Part shown: positions 11,099 through 19,414 of the stretch, piece after piece
Layout: every line of letters begins with the position of its first letter
How positions within the stretch are numbered: the stretch's first letter is position 1
Assembly: GCF_034314045.1 (NCBI RefSeq)
Contig: NZ_JAVIWL010000001.1
Coordinates: 1,240,001-1,304,000 of the forward strand
Direction: 5' to 3'
Origin: Glaciimonas sp. CA11.2
GTDB taxonomy: Bacteria; Pseudomonadota; Gammaproteobacteria; Burkholderiales; Burkholderiaceae_D
Length of the DNA stretch: 64,000 nt
Program-made: the position numbers and the translations under genes
Notes under the pieces: generated by a model
What the model was told of the DNA's origin: nothing
What the model saw: only the letters and a program-made list of their open reading frames with translations
Databases searched by the model: none

Positions 11099-12265
11099 TT
11101 ACGGTAGTTCGACATCCCTTACACTCAGCAAGCCTATCGTTTTCACCCTGTTTGAAAAACGACTCCAACGCCCACGCACCAACCGCGCATACACCATCAT
11201 AAACAAGAACACCTGCACCAAAACAACTGCCACAGCACCAGGAATACCGTCCCCCAACATGACCGCGGCAAAACCCATAACCGCAATCCATGCCCCAACA
11301 AAACAAACCACAGAAGCATTTCGAATCCACGGTCTATTTGGATTGTGGCGAACCATCTGACATACCAGGCGACGATAAATCAGCGTATGAAGATGGAGGC
11401 TATCGGGGCGTCCCGGACTAGCCTTACGAATGAATTTTCTGCGGTAAATGCTGTTTAATACCTCGATAACCGGATACGCGCAGATTGCCAGAACTTGCCA
11501 TGCGTTGACTGCAGGGTTGCGTATCAGCAGCAAGATCATGATCTCGGAGACCAAAAAACCCAAAAGATATGCGCCGCCATCGCCTACAAACAAGCGGCCG
11601 GTAGGATAGTTAACCAATAGAAAACCGAACGCAGAACCTACTCCTAATATCGCTAATTGAGTCACAAACATGTCGCCTTGACGCCAAGCGAGAAAGCCTA
11701 GGGCTGCCAACATAATAATGACGGCACTTGCGGCGACGCCATGAAATCCATCGATGATATTAATGGCGTTTGTGCCACCTGCAACAACAAAGGCTGTAAC
11801 CACAATCGCAATCGGCGCAAGTGTCAACAACGTGTCCACCCCCCATATGTCAAGGCCATCAATCGTAGCGCCCAACAACCAACTTGCTAGTAAGGCTGAC
11901 AGGATGCTTGCGCATAGCCGCACCCGTACGGAAACTTTTTTTGTCAAGTCTTCCATCGTCCCTGCAAAAAAAATCGGACATGCTGCGAGTAGAAGTTTGA
12001 AGGCATCTTTTATGTCAACCTCCGTTTCCACCAGCGGATTGCTGAAGGCAAGAAATACGAGAGAGAAGATAATGCCAGTGATCACTGCAATTCCCCCAAC
12101 GCGTGGAACCGCGGTGGTGTGGAATTTTTGTACGCCAGATAGATCGTGGTCAAATGAATGCTTACCGTGCCAACCTTGCGACATCACGATCAACACGCTA
12201 GAGGCAAAACTGGCCAAAGCCGCGGCCGAACCGGCCTCGACCATATTTGATATGGGCATTATCAT
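11099..12265 (-). CDS. Undecaprenyl-phosphate sugar-1-phosphate transferase (WecA/WbpL family)
   Basis: This 388-residue polytopic membrane enzyme has the family motifs in order: VPRVGG near the start, TMEDLTKKVSVRVRL, NAINIIDGFHGVA, GDGGAYLLGFL, and PGRPDSLHLHTLIYRR near the end. It would transfer a HexNAc-1-phosphate from a UDP-sugar to undecaprenyl phosphate and so start repeat-unit assembly. The usual Asp-Asp of the first acidic motif is Glu-Asp here, a variant that I recall from related betaproteobacterial proteins. About ten membrane segments are visible. Its ATG overlaps the stop of a small upstream ORF in an ATGA arrangement. Confidence 0.88.
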   Translation of the reverse strand: MIMPISNMVEAGSAAALASFASSVLIVMSQGWHGKHSFDHDLSGVQKFHTTAVPRVGGIAVITGIIFSLVFLAFSNPLVETEVDIKDAFKLLLAACPIFFAGTMEDLTKKVSVRVRLCASILSALLASWLLGATIDGLDIWGVDTLLTLAPIAIVVTAFVVAGGTNAINIIDGFHGVAASAVIIMLAALGFLAWRQGDMFVTQLAILGVGSAFGFLLVNYPTGRLFVGDGGAYLLGFLVSEIMILLLIRNPAVNAWQVLAICAYPVIEVLNSIYRRKFIRKASPGRPDSLHLHTLIYRRLVCQMVRHNPNRPWIRNASVVCFVGAWIAVMGFAAVMLGDGIPGAVAVVLVQVFLFMMVYARLVRGRWSRFSNRVKTIGLLSVRDVELP

Positions 12266-12483
12266 AAAATTGGCGCCTCGCTTTTATTGCGAGTCAATAT
12301 GTCATGCGTCTTCGACAAGAATAACAATAGGCTATCTGAAACGATTTTCGTTTGCGCGGAGGAAAGCTGAACTAATGATTGCCAAGCACCGTCACACCGA
12401 ACTGATGGATTTAATATTTCGGCCCACTGAATGCCCACACTTTCAAAAACGCTTTTGCAATTTTCTATAATTAGAACTCGCAT
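12262..12483 (-). CDS. Small hypothetical ORF coupled to the initiating transferase gene
   Basis: This 73-residue ORF begins MRVLIIENCKSVFESVG. It has no membrane segment and no motif I recognise. Two things support it as a gene: a strong Shine-Dalgarno AGGTGA seven bases before the ATG, and an ATGA overlap of its stop with the start of the downstream transferase. It could instead be a translated leader that only serves to couple translation, or an accidental frame. Function unknown. Confidence 0.45.
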   Translation of the reverse strand: MRVLIIENCKSVFESVGIQWAEILNPSVRCDGAWQSLVQLSSAQTKIVSDSLLLFLSKTHDILTRNKSEAPIL

Positions 12484-12623
12484 TTAAATTTCACCTGTTT
12501 ATTATTTATTTTTTGATTGCCGGATGGCGTGCCATTCCTCAGTCGACTAGATCGGTAAAATAGAATTTACTTTTCGAGTCAATCTGACTTCAATAAACAA
12601 CGCATTACCAGCAGACTCAACTT

Positions 12624-12643
12624 GGGCAACACAGTTGTTGCCC
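12624..12643. repeat. Perfect 8-bp stem hairpin between wzc and the assembly genes
   Basis: The sequence GGGCAACACAGTTGTTGCCC folds into an eight-base-pair stem with a four-base loop. No T-run follows on either strand, so it is not a classical intrinsic terminator. Its position after the export genes and before the initiating transferase would suit an mRNA processing or stability element. That role is inference. Confidence 0.6.
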
Positions 12644-12721
12644 ATCTAAATAGTCCCAATACAGACGCCCTGAACTGATACAAAAACACACGCATTACAA
12701 CGATCAAATCTGTACTGCCAT

Positions 12722-12847
12722 TTACGATTGCGTCAGAATAAAAAAAACAGTCACGCAAAAGGCGGCTAAAAGACCGCAAAGAAAAACAGATCGACGCGCA
12801 CGGCGTGAAAGATAAAACATCTTTTGTTTTCTTCTCGTTCTTCCCAT
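12722..12847 (-). CDS. Predicted 41-residue single-pass membrane protein
   Basis: An ATG at 12847 preceded by AAGGGTGA opens a 41-codon frame ending in TAA. The first twenty residues are very basic (MGRTRRKQKMFYLSRRARRS). They are followed by a hydrophobic helix of about 20 residues, VFLCGLLAAFCVTVFFILTQ, and then the stop. This is the layout of a small bitopic inner-membrane protein with a cytoplasmic N-terminus. It lies 67 bases downstream of wzc on the same strand, so it is probably cotranscribed with wza-wzb-wzc. I do not recognise a family. A role as an accessory to the Wzc kinase/export complex is only a guess. Confidence 0.5.
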   Translation of the reverse strand: MGRTRRKQKMFYLSRRARRSVFLCGLLAAFCVTVFFILTQS

Positions 12848-12914
12848 TTCACCCTTCCTTGGTAAGAAGAAGACCGTTTCCGTGTCTGTTTTTTTTAAAT
12901 ACCTATTTCAGTAC

Positions 12915-15134
12915 TTAATATTTATATTGTGTATAACGATATTTGCCGTATTTATACCCATAGCCATAGCTACCGGGACGACGTTTGATATCATTGAAAA
13001 TGACACCCTTAACCGGAATGCCTGTATGACTACAGCGCTTCATAGACTCCTTAATGTCACCTATCGTGCTCTGACCAGCGCGGGTAATCATGAAGAGTGC
13101 ACCAACGTGCGGCCCAAGAATTAGGGTATCTGACACGGCCAGTACAGGCGGCGTATCTATAAAAATGTAGTCATAACTGCCAGACAAGGATTTCAGTAAT
13201 TGCCCGATATTCTCGTGCAACAACAATTCCGACGGATTAGGTGGGAAGCGCCCGGTAGAGATGAAGTCAACATTTTCAACGACGCTTTTATGCACGGCCT
13301 GTTCAAGACTGACCGTTCCCGCAACCAACTCCGACAATCCGTTTTCACGGCCGAATCCAAAGTATTGATGGAGGTAGCCTTTGCGTAAGTCGGCATCAAT
13401 GAGCAGGACCTTTTTACCAGCGACTGCCAACACTGCCGCTACGTTTACTGAAACAAATGATTTCCCTAAGCCGGGCGTCGGACCGGTAATCATGATGATG
13501 TTGTTTTTGGCATCCAGCATCGAGAATTGCAATGATGTACGGAAGCTTCGTAAGCTTTCAATCGCTGTATCAGTGGGATCGATTTGTGCAAGCACGGACA
13601 CTTGTTTCGACTTGGCCAGCACTCTTTGATACAAATCCACCTGTTGTTTGCTATGCGGTACGTTGGCGTAGACGGTGAGCCCCAGCATCTGCTCAATCTC
13701 ATGGGAGTCGCTGATACCACCAAATAATGATTTTTTGATAAAGGCGCACATCACGCCTAAAAACAGACCTATCAACACGGCAATCGCGATCACAATCGGC
13801 CGATTAGGTTTGATCGGTTTTTCAGGCACCATGGCTGCGTCAACCAATCGCACGTTACCTACTTTACCGGCTTTAACCAGACGTAACTGCTGCGCGCTGT
13901 TTAATAACGCAGTATATAAATCGGTGTTTAACTTGACGTCGCGGCTAAGGCGCAACACGTCTTGCTCCAGCAACGGCAGCCTCTTAATTCGGGTGGTAAT
14001 TGCCTGCATTTCTGCAACGATCTCTTTCATCTGGCTGTCAATCCCCACCACAGCAGGATGACCGGTCGTGAAGCGAACCAGAAGCTCTTCTCTTTTTTGT
14101 TTTAGTTCAATCATCTTGGTTTGGGCGATAATTGATTGCTGAAGCAGCATCTTGCCTTCTTCGCCCAAATCAACAGTACCGCTTGCATTGCGGAACTGGT
14201 TAAACTTGCTTTCTGACTGCTCTAATTGGCGCTTCAGATCTGGCAGTTGTTTGTCGAGAAAAGAAAGAGACTTTTCAGCTTCCTCTGATTTACGCTCTAC
14301 ATTCTGCCGGACGTATTCCTGCCCGATTTGATTCAAGATATTGCTGGTTAATGTTGGGTTAGTACCTTCTAGCGTAATACCGATAATCCCTGATTGCTTG
14401 CCTTTTTCCGCAATAGCCATCGAAGTTTGCAGCTTTTCGATCGTGGCTAGGCGAGACGTATGGTGTAACAGGAATTGTGTGCCAGGTTTAGCCGAAAGGC
14501 GATTGACCAGCAACTCAATGTTGCCACCTTCTTCGCCCGCTTTAAGTATTGATCCTACGCTACCCTTTAGTGCTATATCTTGATTATTTTCGGTAAGACT
14601 GTACTGCCCATTGACACCCGCTGTGAGTACGAAATCGCGATCTTCCAATGACTCAGGCACATTAAATGTGGAGACTTCGATCTTCTCAGCGCCCCATGCG
14701 TAACCACCGCTGCCGAATAGTCCTGGCTCGGAAAGTTTTTTGTTACGCCCTGCTAACCACGCGCCAACCACGGGAAAGTATTTAGGCCGCACGGTCGTGT
14801 TGAGCCGCAAATTATCAACTGCACGAGACACGATCATGCGCGAACGGAGAATTTCCATTTCAGATGTCGCGGCGGTCTTCACGTCGAACATCGCAGACAT
14901 GTCACCCAATATATTCTTTGATGAATTGGGGCTATCCTCTACCTGAATCAGAATATTCGCCTCGTAAATCGGCTTGGCGATAAACGCATAAGCGGTGCCG
15001 AGCAGCGTGATCACTAACGCGATTCCGATAATCAGCCACCGATTATCAAAAAGTATGTCGAGATAAGTTGCCAGGTCGATTTCGTCATCGTCTGGGATGT
15101 TTACGGGTATTAATTGCTGAATGGGTTGATTCAT
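12915..15134 (-). CDS. wzc: Wzc-like polysaccharide co-polymerase / tyrosine autokinase
   Basis: The protein has 739 residues. An N-terminal Wzz domain is flanked by membrane helices (about 30-50 and about 440-460), with coiled-coil stretches between roughly 270 and 400. The cytoplasmic BY-kinase has Walker A TGPTPGLGKS near residue 550, Walker A' LLIDADLRKG and Walker B YIFIDTPP. The C-terminus is a tyrosine cluster (GYGYKYGKYRYTQYKY) that is autophosphorylated in this family. Cycles of phosphorylation by Wzc and dephosphorylation by Wzb control chain length and export of capsule or colanic-acid-like polysaccharides. It is the third gene of the wza-wzb-wzc operon, 24 bases after wzb. Confidence 0.96.
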   Translation of the reverse strand: MNQPIQQLIPVNIPDDDEIDLATYLDILFDNRWLIIGIALVITLLGTAYAFIAKPIYEANILIQVEDSPNSSKNILGDMSAMFDVKTAATSEMEILRSRMIVSRAVDNLRLNTTVRPKYFPVVGAWLAGRNKKLSEPGLFGSGGYAWGAEKIEVSTFNVPESLEDRDFVLTAGVNGQYSLTENNQDIALKGSVGSILKAGEEGGNIELLVNRLSAKPGTQFLLHHTSRLATIEKLQTSMAIAEKGKQSGIIGITLEGTNPTLTSNILNQIGQEYVRQNVERKSEEAEKSLSFLDKQLPDLKRQLEQSESKFNQFRNASGTVDLGEEGKMLLQQSIIAQTKMIELKQKREELLVRFTTGHPAVVGIDSQMKEIVAEMQAITTRIKRLPLLEQDVLRLSRDVKLNTDLYTALLNSAQQLRLVKAGKVGNVRLVDAAMVPEKPIKPNRPIVIAIAVLIGLFLGVMCAFIKKSLFGGISDSHEIEQMLGLTVYANVPHSKQQVDLYQRVLAKSKQVSVLAQIDPTDTAIESLRSFRTSLQFSMLDAKNNIIMITGPTPGLGKSFVSVNVAAVLAVAGKKVLLIDADLRKGYLHQYFGFGRENGLSELVAGTVSLEQAVHKSVVENVDFISTGRFPPNPSELLLHENIGQLLKSLSGSYDYIFIDTPPVLAVSDTLILGPHVGALFMITRAGQSTIGDIKESMKRCSHTGIPVKGVIFNDIKRRPGSYGYGYKYGKYRYTQYKY

Positions 15135-15158
15135 CGTGATGACTATTAAACGGTTCTA

Positions 15159-15596
15159 TTAATTGATGTGTACGATGCGCTCGACCAGCGCGTCAACGCC
15201 TTGGGCAATCAGACTGTAAGTTTGGCGGAATACTTCCAGATCCTGTCGATACGGATCGGGGATGTCATATTTGTCGAATTCGCCGAGACGGAATACCTTA
15301 CCCTTGGATGTCGGATATTTCTGTTCGATAAAGCGCTTTTGCTCTACATCCATGGTCAGGATGATGTCAGCCTCATTCACCATCCACATCATCAAGCTTT
15401 GAGCACGGTGTTCGCTAATGTCGACGCCGTGCTCTTTCATGAGTTGGATCGCAAATGGGTCTGCCGGATAGCCGATCATTGCGCCGATACCGGCTGACCG
15501 CACCGTTTTGTCAGGCAGTGCGTGCTTTAGCAACCCCTCTGCGATAGGGCTGCGACAGATGTTGCCAATGCAAATAACCAAGATGTTATTAATCAT
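15159..15596 (-). CDS. wzb: Low-molecular-weight protein-tyrosine phosphatase
   Basis: The protein has 145 residues, the usual length. The P-loop C9-I-G-N-I-C-R15-S is the CX5R catalytic motif, and DIPDPY near residue 110 holds the general acid Asp. The cytosolic enzyme dephosphorylates the tyrosine cluster of Wzc. The gene start overlaps the end of wza by four bases, and wzc follows after 24 bases, so the trio is a coupled operon. Confidence 0.95.
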   Translation of the reverse strand: MINNILVICIGNICRSPIAEGLLKHALPDKTVRSAGIGAMIGYPADPFAIQLMKEHGVDISEHRAQSLMMWMVNEADIILTMDVEQKRFIEQKYPTSKGKVFRLGEFDKYDIPDPYRQDLEVFRQTYSLIAQGVDALVERIVHIN

Positions 15597-16750
15597 TTGG
15601 TTACCTGAACCGCACTGGTTAACGATTGCGCGCTAGGTACGAGGAGAGCAATCACGCGTGCCCAGTTGGCGAGTGCCGAGGCATCGACATAGACGACGTC
15701 TTTGGCTTTGAGCTCGAAATTTTCTGCCAACGCCAGCGCTACCGGCGAGCGAGCGTCGAGGTTATACACAATTGGATGCATGTCAGTTGTGTTGCGCACA
15801 ACGTAGACTTGACGACCTTCGGCGCTCAGTTGATTGAGACCACCGGCATCGCCTAACGCCTCATTGAGCGTCAGACGACCGTTGCGCAAAGTCAGTGTTG
15901 TTGGACGGGTCACTTCACCCAATACGAAGACTTTGCTTTCTTCACGCGCAATCACGCGCACGACATCTCCATTTGCCAACAAAATATTCGCGGGGTTGAT
16001 CCCTTTTTGCAATAACTGTGGAAGATTTACACGGTAGGTTTTGCCCGCACGGGTGACGTCTACCTGACTTTGATCGCCCGTTGGCAAAAACCCGCCCGCA
16101 CGACTGACTGCCTCCATCAACGTCATCGGTAGATCATTAATGCTCTGAATACCCGGCATTTTGACTTCACCGTCAATATAAATGCGCTTGCTGCGGTAAG
16201 CCTGCACACGCAGCGTAAGATCTGGCTTTTTGAGATAGTTCTTTAGTTGTCTGGTCAATAATGTGCGCGCTTGCGCTTCGGTCAAACCAGCCAGCTTGAG
16301 CGGACCCGCATAGGGAAACTGTACCAAACCGTCCTGATCAACCACGAAGCCGGGAATGCTGGAAGCGCCCACATCGGTAGCGCCAGATGTGCTGATGGTG
16401 GTCGCACTGGTCATCGCCGGCGTAGAGAGTTCTGGATGATCCCAGACCACGATAGAAAGAACGTCACCGCTTCCGATTAAATAAGGACTCGGGCTGGCTA
16501 CTAGTTGGCTAATGTCTTGGCTGGCTTGTTGTTCGCGCGCGATTTTCTCGGCTTGCAGTAGTTGCGGTGTGATCGTTTTGAGGACTGGCGTAACGCTAGA
16601 ATCCACCGATTCGGACTTTTGATTTTGCTCTTGCAATGCTACAGACTGTTTATCCATGCGCATGCCAGGAGCGTACGCGCAAGCAGTTAACAGGGATATT
16701 AACCCAACAACACCCCACCTTTTAAAGGCGGTTTTGGACAAGAAATACAT
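15593..16750 (-). CDS. wza: Wza-like outer-membrane polysaccharide export lipoprotein
   Basis: The ATG at 16750 gives a 385-residue protein starting with a lipoprotein signal (MYFLSKTAFKRWGVVGLISLL-T-A-C; Cys about residue 24). A GTG at 16837 in the same frame would put 29 extra residues before the signal, so it is rejected. A Poly_export domain (YLIGSGDVLSIVVWDHPEL) is followed by SLBB repeats (about 190-270 and 275-350). The C-terminal helix around ALANWARVIALLVPS would form the outer-membrane alpha-barrel. Wza oligomers form the channel for polysaccharide exit. It is the first gene of the operon. Confidence 0.94.
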   Translation of the reverse strand: MYFLSKTAFKRWGVVGLISLLTACAYAPGMRMDKQSVALQEQNQKSESVDSSVTPVLKTITPQLLQAEKIAREQQASQDISQLVASPSPYLIGSGDVLSIVVWDHPELSTPAMTSATTISTSGATDVGASSIPGFVVDQDGLVQFPYAGPLKLAGLTEAQARTLLTRQLKNYLKKPDLTLRVQAYRSKRIYIDGEVKMPGIQSINDLPMTLMEAVSRAGGFLPTGDQSQVDVTRAGKTYRVNLPQLLQKGINPANILLANGDVVRVIAREESKVFVLGEVTRPTTLTLRNGRLTLNEALGDAGGLNQLSAEGRQVYVVRNTTDMHPIVYNLDARSPVALALAENFELKAKDVVYVDASALANWARVIALLVPSAQSLTSAVQVTK

Positions 16751-17097
16751 GAAGTGAGCCAACCTGAGATGCAAGCCTAAAGGGCTTAGTGTTACACACG
16801 CACTAGTGGTAAATGTCCACCTCAGCGTACGGCGCACATCCAGTTTTTAGTACTCTATTTGAAGAAAAGAAGCCATTTTGTTGTCATTCTACAAGATTTA
16901 ACACGTTCAACATTATGTTAGATGAGAATCCGTCTCAAAAAAACCACGAGACAAAAAACGGACTACCTCCAATCGAAATAATTGCGCAAAACCAACAGAT
17001 GTGCTAATTAATTAGGCAGATACAGGCTCCATAGTCGCCGCCAGAGAGTCACAATATTAAATCCTGCAAGAAACTATTACCGCTTCTCATTCGAACA
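16751..17097 (-). promoter_or_regulatory. Region upstream of wza (likely operon promoter)
   Basis: These 347 non-coding bases lie between the end of the photolyase-like gene and wza. They should hold the main promoter of the polysaccharide operon. A short imperfect hairpin (GTCTC/GAGAC around an A-rich loop) lies near 16933-16953. I could not pick out a convincing -35/-10 pair or an ops-like element by eye. Confidence 0.35.
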
Positions 17098-18636
17098 TTA
17101 AAGCCCATCCAACCGCTCCCGCAAACCGAACGCCTGCGCCTGCATCGCGCTGTAAGCCGTGCTCTCCATTTTTCGCAATTGCTGATACACCATGCCAAGG
17201 CGCGGATTAGTTCCGAGTTGTTTTTCGTTGCGTGCGAAAAAATCCCAATAGAGTGCGTTATAGGGACAAGCACGTTCGCCCAACCGAAGTTTTTTGTCGT
17301 AATAACAACCTTTGCAATAATCGCTCATCCGGTCGATATAGGCCGCACTGGATACGTACGGCTTCGTCGCCAATAAGCCACCGTCGGCGAACTGGCTCAT
17401 GCCTACCGTATTCGGCAACTCGACCCATTCAAACGCATCAATATAAACGCCGAGGTACCAGCGGTGTACCGCACCGGGATCTAGTCCGGCGAGCAAGGCA
17501 AAATTGCCGATCACCATCAGCCGCTGAATATGATGGGCGTGCGCTTCTTCCAGCGACTGGTTAATGGCAATTGAAAGGCAGCGCATTTTTGTCTGTCCGG
17601 TCCAAAACCACGTCGGTAACGGCCGATTATGTGCGAACACATTGTGCTCGGCATACAGTGGCATGTGCGACCAATACACGCCACGCACATATTCACGCCA
17701 GCCCAAAATTTGCCGGATAAAACCTTCGGCAGCGGCCACTGGAACGCTTTCAGCACGCCAGGCAGCCTCAGCCTTTGCCACTACCTCGCCAGGGCCGAGC
17801 ATCTTGGTATTGAGCGCGAATGACAGCATGGAATGAAATAAACGCCATGCTTTGCTGCTCATTGCATCCTGAAATTGGCCGAAATGCGGGAGCGCATTGG
17901 CTACAAAGTCGTCAAGCTGTTGCAGCGCCTCATCCCGATTTAACGGCCACGCAAATTGCGCCGCATTGGGCCGACCAAAACTCTTTACGCCAGCTGCTTC
18001 AATCGTCTGCCATAGCGCCGAATGATCATGCCGGATTCGACCATCTGCGGGTTCGGACGGTAGTCCTGGCCACGATTTGCGGTTATCGTGATCATAATTC
18101 CACTGACCGCCGATGGGCTTACTATCCGCCTCAATCAGTACGCCGTGTTTAACCCGCATCTGGCGATAAAAATGTTCCATCAGCCATTTTTTACGTCCAA
18201 CGAATAACTCCGCAGCTTCTTCGCGTCGCGTATAGAAATGTTCGGACTCGACCATCTGACAAGGAATTGATTGCTGTTGCGCGTAGTCGGCCAGTTGCTG
18301 GTCAAGTCGCCATTCGTCCGGCGCCTGATACTCTACTGCGCCAGCCCGATAGCGGGCAATCAGGCGGTCGAGGTTGCCGGGCAATGTTTGTAAGTTTGTG
18401 GGATCGTCGATCGCCAGATAATGCACCTGATGTCCGGCTTCTGTCAGTAGTCGCGCAAAGTGCCGCATCGCAGCGAAGATAGCGATAATTTTTTGCGCGT
18501 GATGCAGGACGTAATCGGTCTCTTGTCGCATCTCCATCATGACAATATGGACGTCATCACGCGGTTGCTTGAACCAACTGTGCAGCGTATTAAGCTGGTC
18601 ACCGAGGACCAGTCTGATGGTAGGGTTTTTGGTCAC
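17098..18636 (-). CDS. FeS-type bacterial cryptochrome/photolyase-related protein
   Basis: The protein has 512 residues and starts at GTG 18636 as MTKNPTIRLVLGDQLNTLHSW, quoted in part. This N-terminus is typical of the prokaryotic 6-4 photolyase group (FeS-BCP, PhrB-like), which binds FAD, a lumazine antenna and a 4Fe-4S cluster. Cysteines in DYCKGCYYDKKLRLGERAC near residue 440 fit the cluster ligands. The histidine-rich HHIQRLMVIGNFALLAG matches the catalytic region. It would repair UV photoproducts or act as a blue-light sensor. The neighbours DUF2256, TIGR02450 and MerR recur with such photolyases in light-response loci. Confidence 0.9.
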   Translation of the reverse strand: MTKNPTIRLVLGDQLNTLHSWFKQPRDDVHIVMMEMRQETDYVLHHAQKIIAIFAAMRHFARLLTEAGHQVHYLAIDDPTNLQTLPGNLDRLIARYRAGAVEYQAPDEWRLDQQLADYAQQQSIPCQMVESEHFYTRREEAAELFVGRKKWLMEHFYRQMRVKHGVLIEADSKPIGGQWNYDHDNRKSWPGLPSEPADGRIRHDHSALWQTIEAAGVKSFGRPNAAQFAWPLNRDEALQQLDDFVANALPHFGQFQDAMSSKAWRLFHSMLSFALNTKMLGPGEVVAKAEAAWRAESVPVAAAEGFIRQILGWREYVRGVYWSHMPLYAEHNVFAHNRPLPTWFWTGQTKMRCLSIAINQSLEEAHAHHIQRLMVIGNFALLAGLDPGAVHRWYLGVYIDAFEWVELPNTVGMSQFADGGLLATKPYVSSAAYIDRMSDYCKGCYYDKKLRLGERACPYNALYWDFFARNEKQLGTNPRLGMVYQQLRKMESTAYSAMQAQAFGLRERLDGL

Positions 18637-18699
18637 TTTATCTCCGTCAATACGATGGTGGCGGTAGGACTTTTAGGGCGGGACCGTTGTCAACGGCAT

Positions 18700-18849
18700 T
18701 TAAGCTCCATCACGTTTGGCCTTGCGGCATCGTGCTGAACAATATTTCACCTCATTCCACACTGCGGTCCATTTTTTACGCCAGGTAAACGGCAAGGCAC
18801 ATCCAAGGCATATCTTGCTTGGCAAGTCGGATTTTTTGCGCATTTTCAT
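18700..18849 (-). CDS. DUF2256 small zinc-ribbon-like protein
   Basis: This 49-residue protein is read from ATG 18849 (MKMRKKSDLPSKICLGC...) with GGAGTGG before it. It has the family layout: CxxC (C-L-G-C), then PFTWRKKW, a WNEVKYCS segment and a final CxxxC pair. The four cysteines probably bind zinc. DUF2256 proteins are very often encoded next to cryptochrome/photolyase genes, as here, but their function is not known. The second in-frame ATG at 18843 is also possible. Confidence 0.85.
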   Translation of the reverse strand: MKMRKKSDLPSKICLGCALPFTWRKKWTAVWNEVKYCSARCRKAKRDGA

Positions 18850-19056
18850 AACCACTCCAAAAACGGATTGGACACTATTGAGGCCTTATTGATATAACTG
18901 GAAATATGCGGTGGAATTAGCTCGGAGCGTTTATTTGTCCCGCTTATTTATTAAGCATATTTGCCAGGCCTATTAGTCACAGTTATGTTCAAAATTCACG
19001 TGCGACATTTTTTTCGATAAAAGTAGACCGCGTGAACGGTCCGACCTCGGACAGTT

Positions 19057-19293
19057 TTATTGCCAACCTTGAAGCCATTGAGAATTATCGGCCAGCTCAC
19101 GCCAACGCACAGAAAAGCGTCGGCCTGAGTGCACTGCTTCCATTTCGACGAGATCGATCTCGGCCGCTGGCGGTTCAGGCGAAACTACTTGCGTCACCAG
19201 AAAGTGCTTCTCCTTGTTACTTGGTGAAGTGGCTGTCCATTTGCTGAGCAACAATTTTTTCGGATTAAGCTGACGTGACGCTTTGAGATGCAT
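19057..19293 (-). CDS. TIGR02450-family tryptophan-rich small protein
   Basis: The protein has 78 residues. It contains NPKKLLLSKWTATSPSNKEKHF and ends with RWRELADNSQWLQGWQ (parts quoted), which match the conserved core of TIGR02450. Members are short cytosolic proteins of unknown function, frequently found beside photolyases and light-responsive MerR regulators. It lies between the DUF2256 gene and the MerR gene on the same strand. A 207-base gap downstream and 121-base gap upstream suggest that it may have its own promoter. Confidence 0.8.
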   Translation of the reverse strand: MHLKASRQLNPKKLLLSKWTATSPSNKEKHFLVTQVVSPEPPAAEIDLVEMEAVHSGRRFSVRWRELADNSQWLQGWQ

Positions 19294-19414
19294 TGCGACT
19301 ATTCCTCAAGCAAGGTAAAAGAGGCGAAAAGAAACGTTCAGAATCAGTTTTAGCGCTGGTTGTAGCGTGATCATCACCACGGGAGTAATGGCGATTGCCG
19401 GTCAGGATCAGCCC

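Larger units (their letters stand above)
12484..12914 (-). other. Long gap between wzc and downstream polysaccharide genes
   Basis: This stretch of about 430 bases separates the export genes from the assembly genes. It holds one plausible small membrane-protein ORF (12722-12847) and one perfect hairpin (12624-12643). No intrinsic terminator with a U-tract was seen on the minus strand. It may carry an internal promoter for the downstream genes, but no convincing -35/-10 pair stands out. Confidence 0.5.

Noticed and set aside
11754..12470. 238-residue frame on the plus strand opposite the WecA-like gene
   Set aside because: The opposite strand carries a clear membrane-enzyme gene with all its motifs. 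This frame has a low-complexity Thr/Ser-rich translation typical of an antisense shadow.
12624..12643. Perfect hairpin as a terminator of wza-wzb-wzc
   Set aside because: No T-run follows on the minus strand, so it is listed only as a structural repeat.
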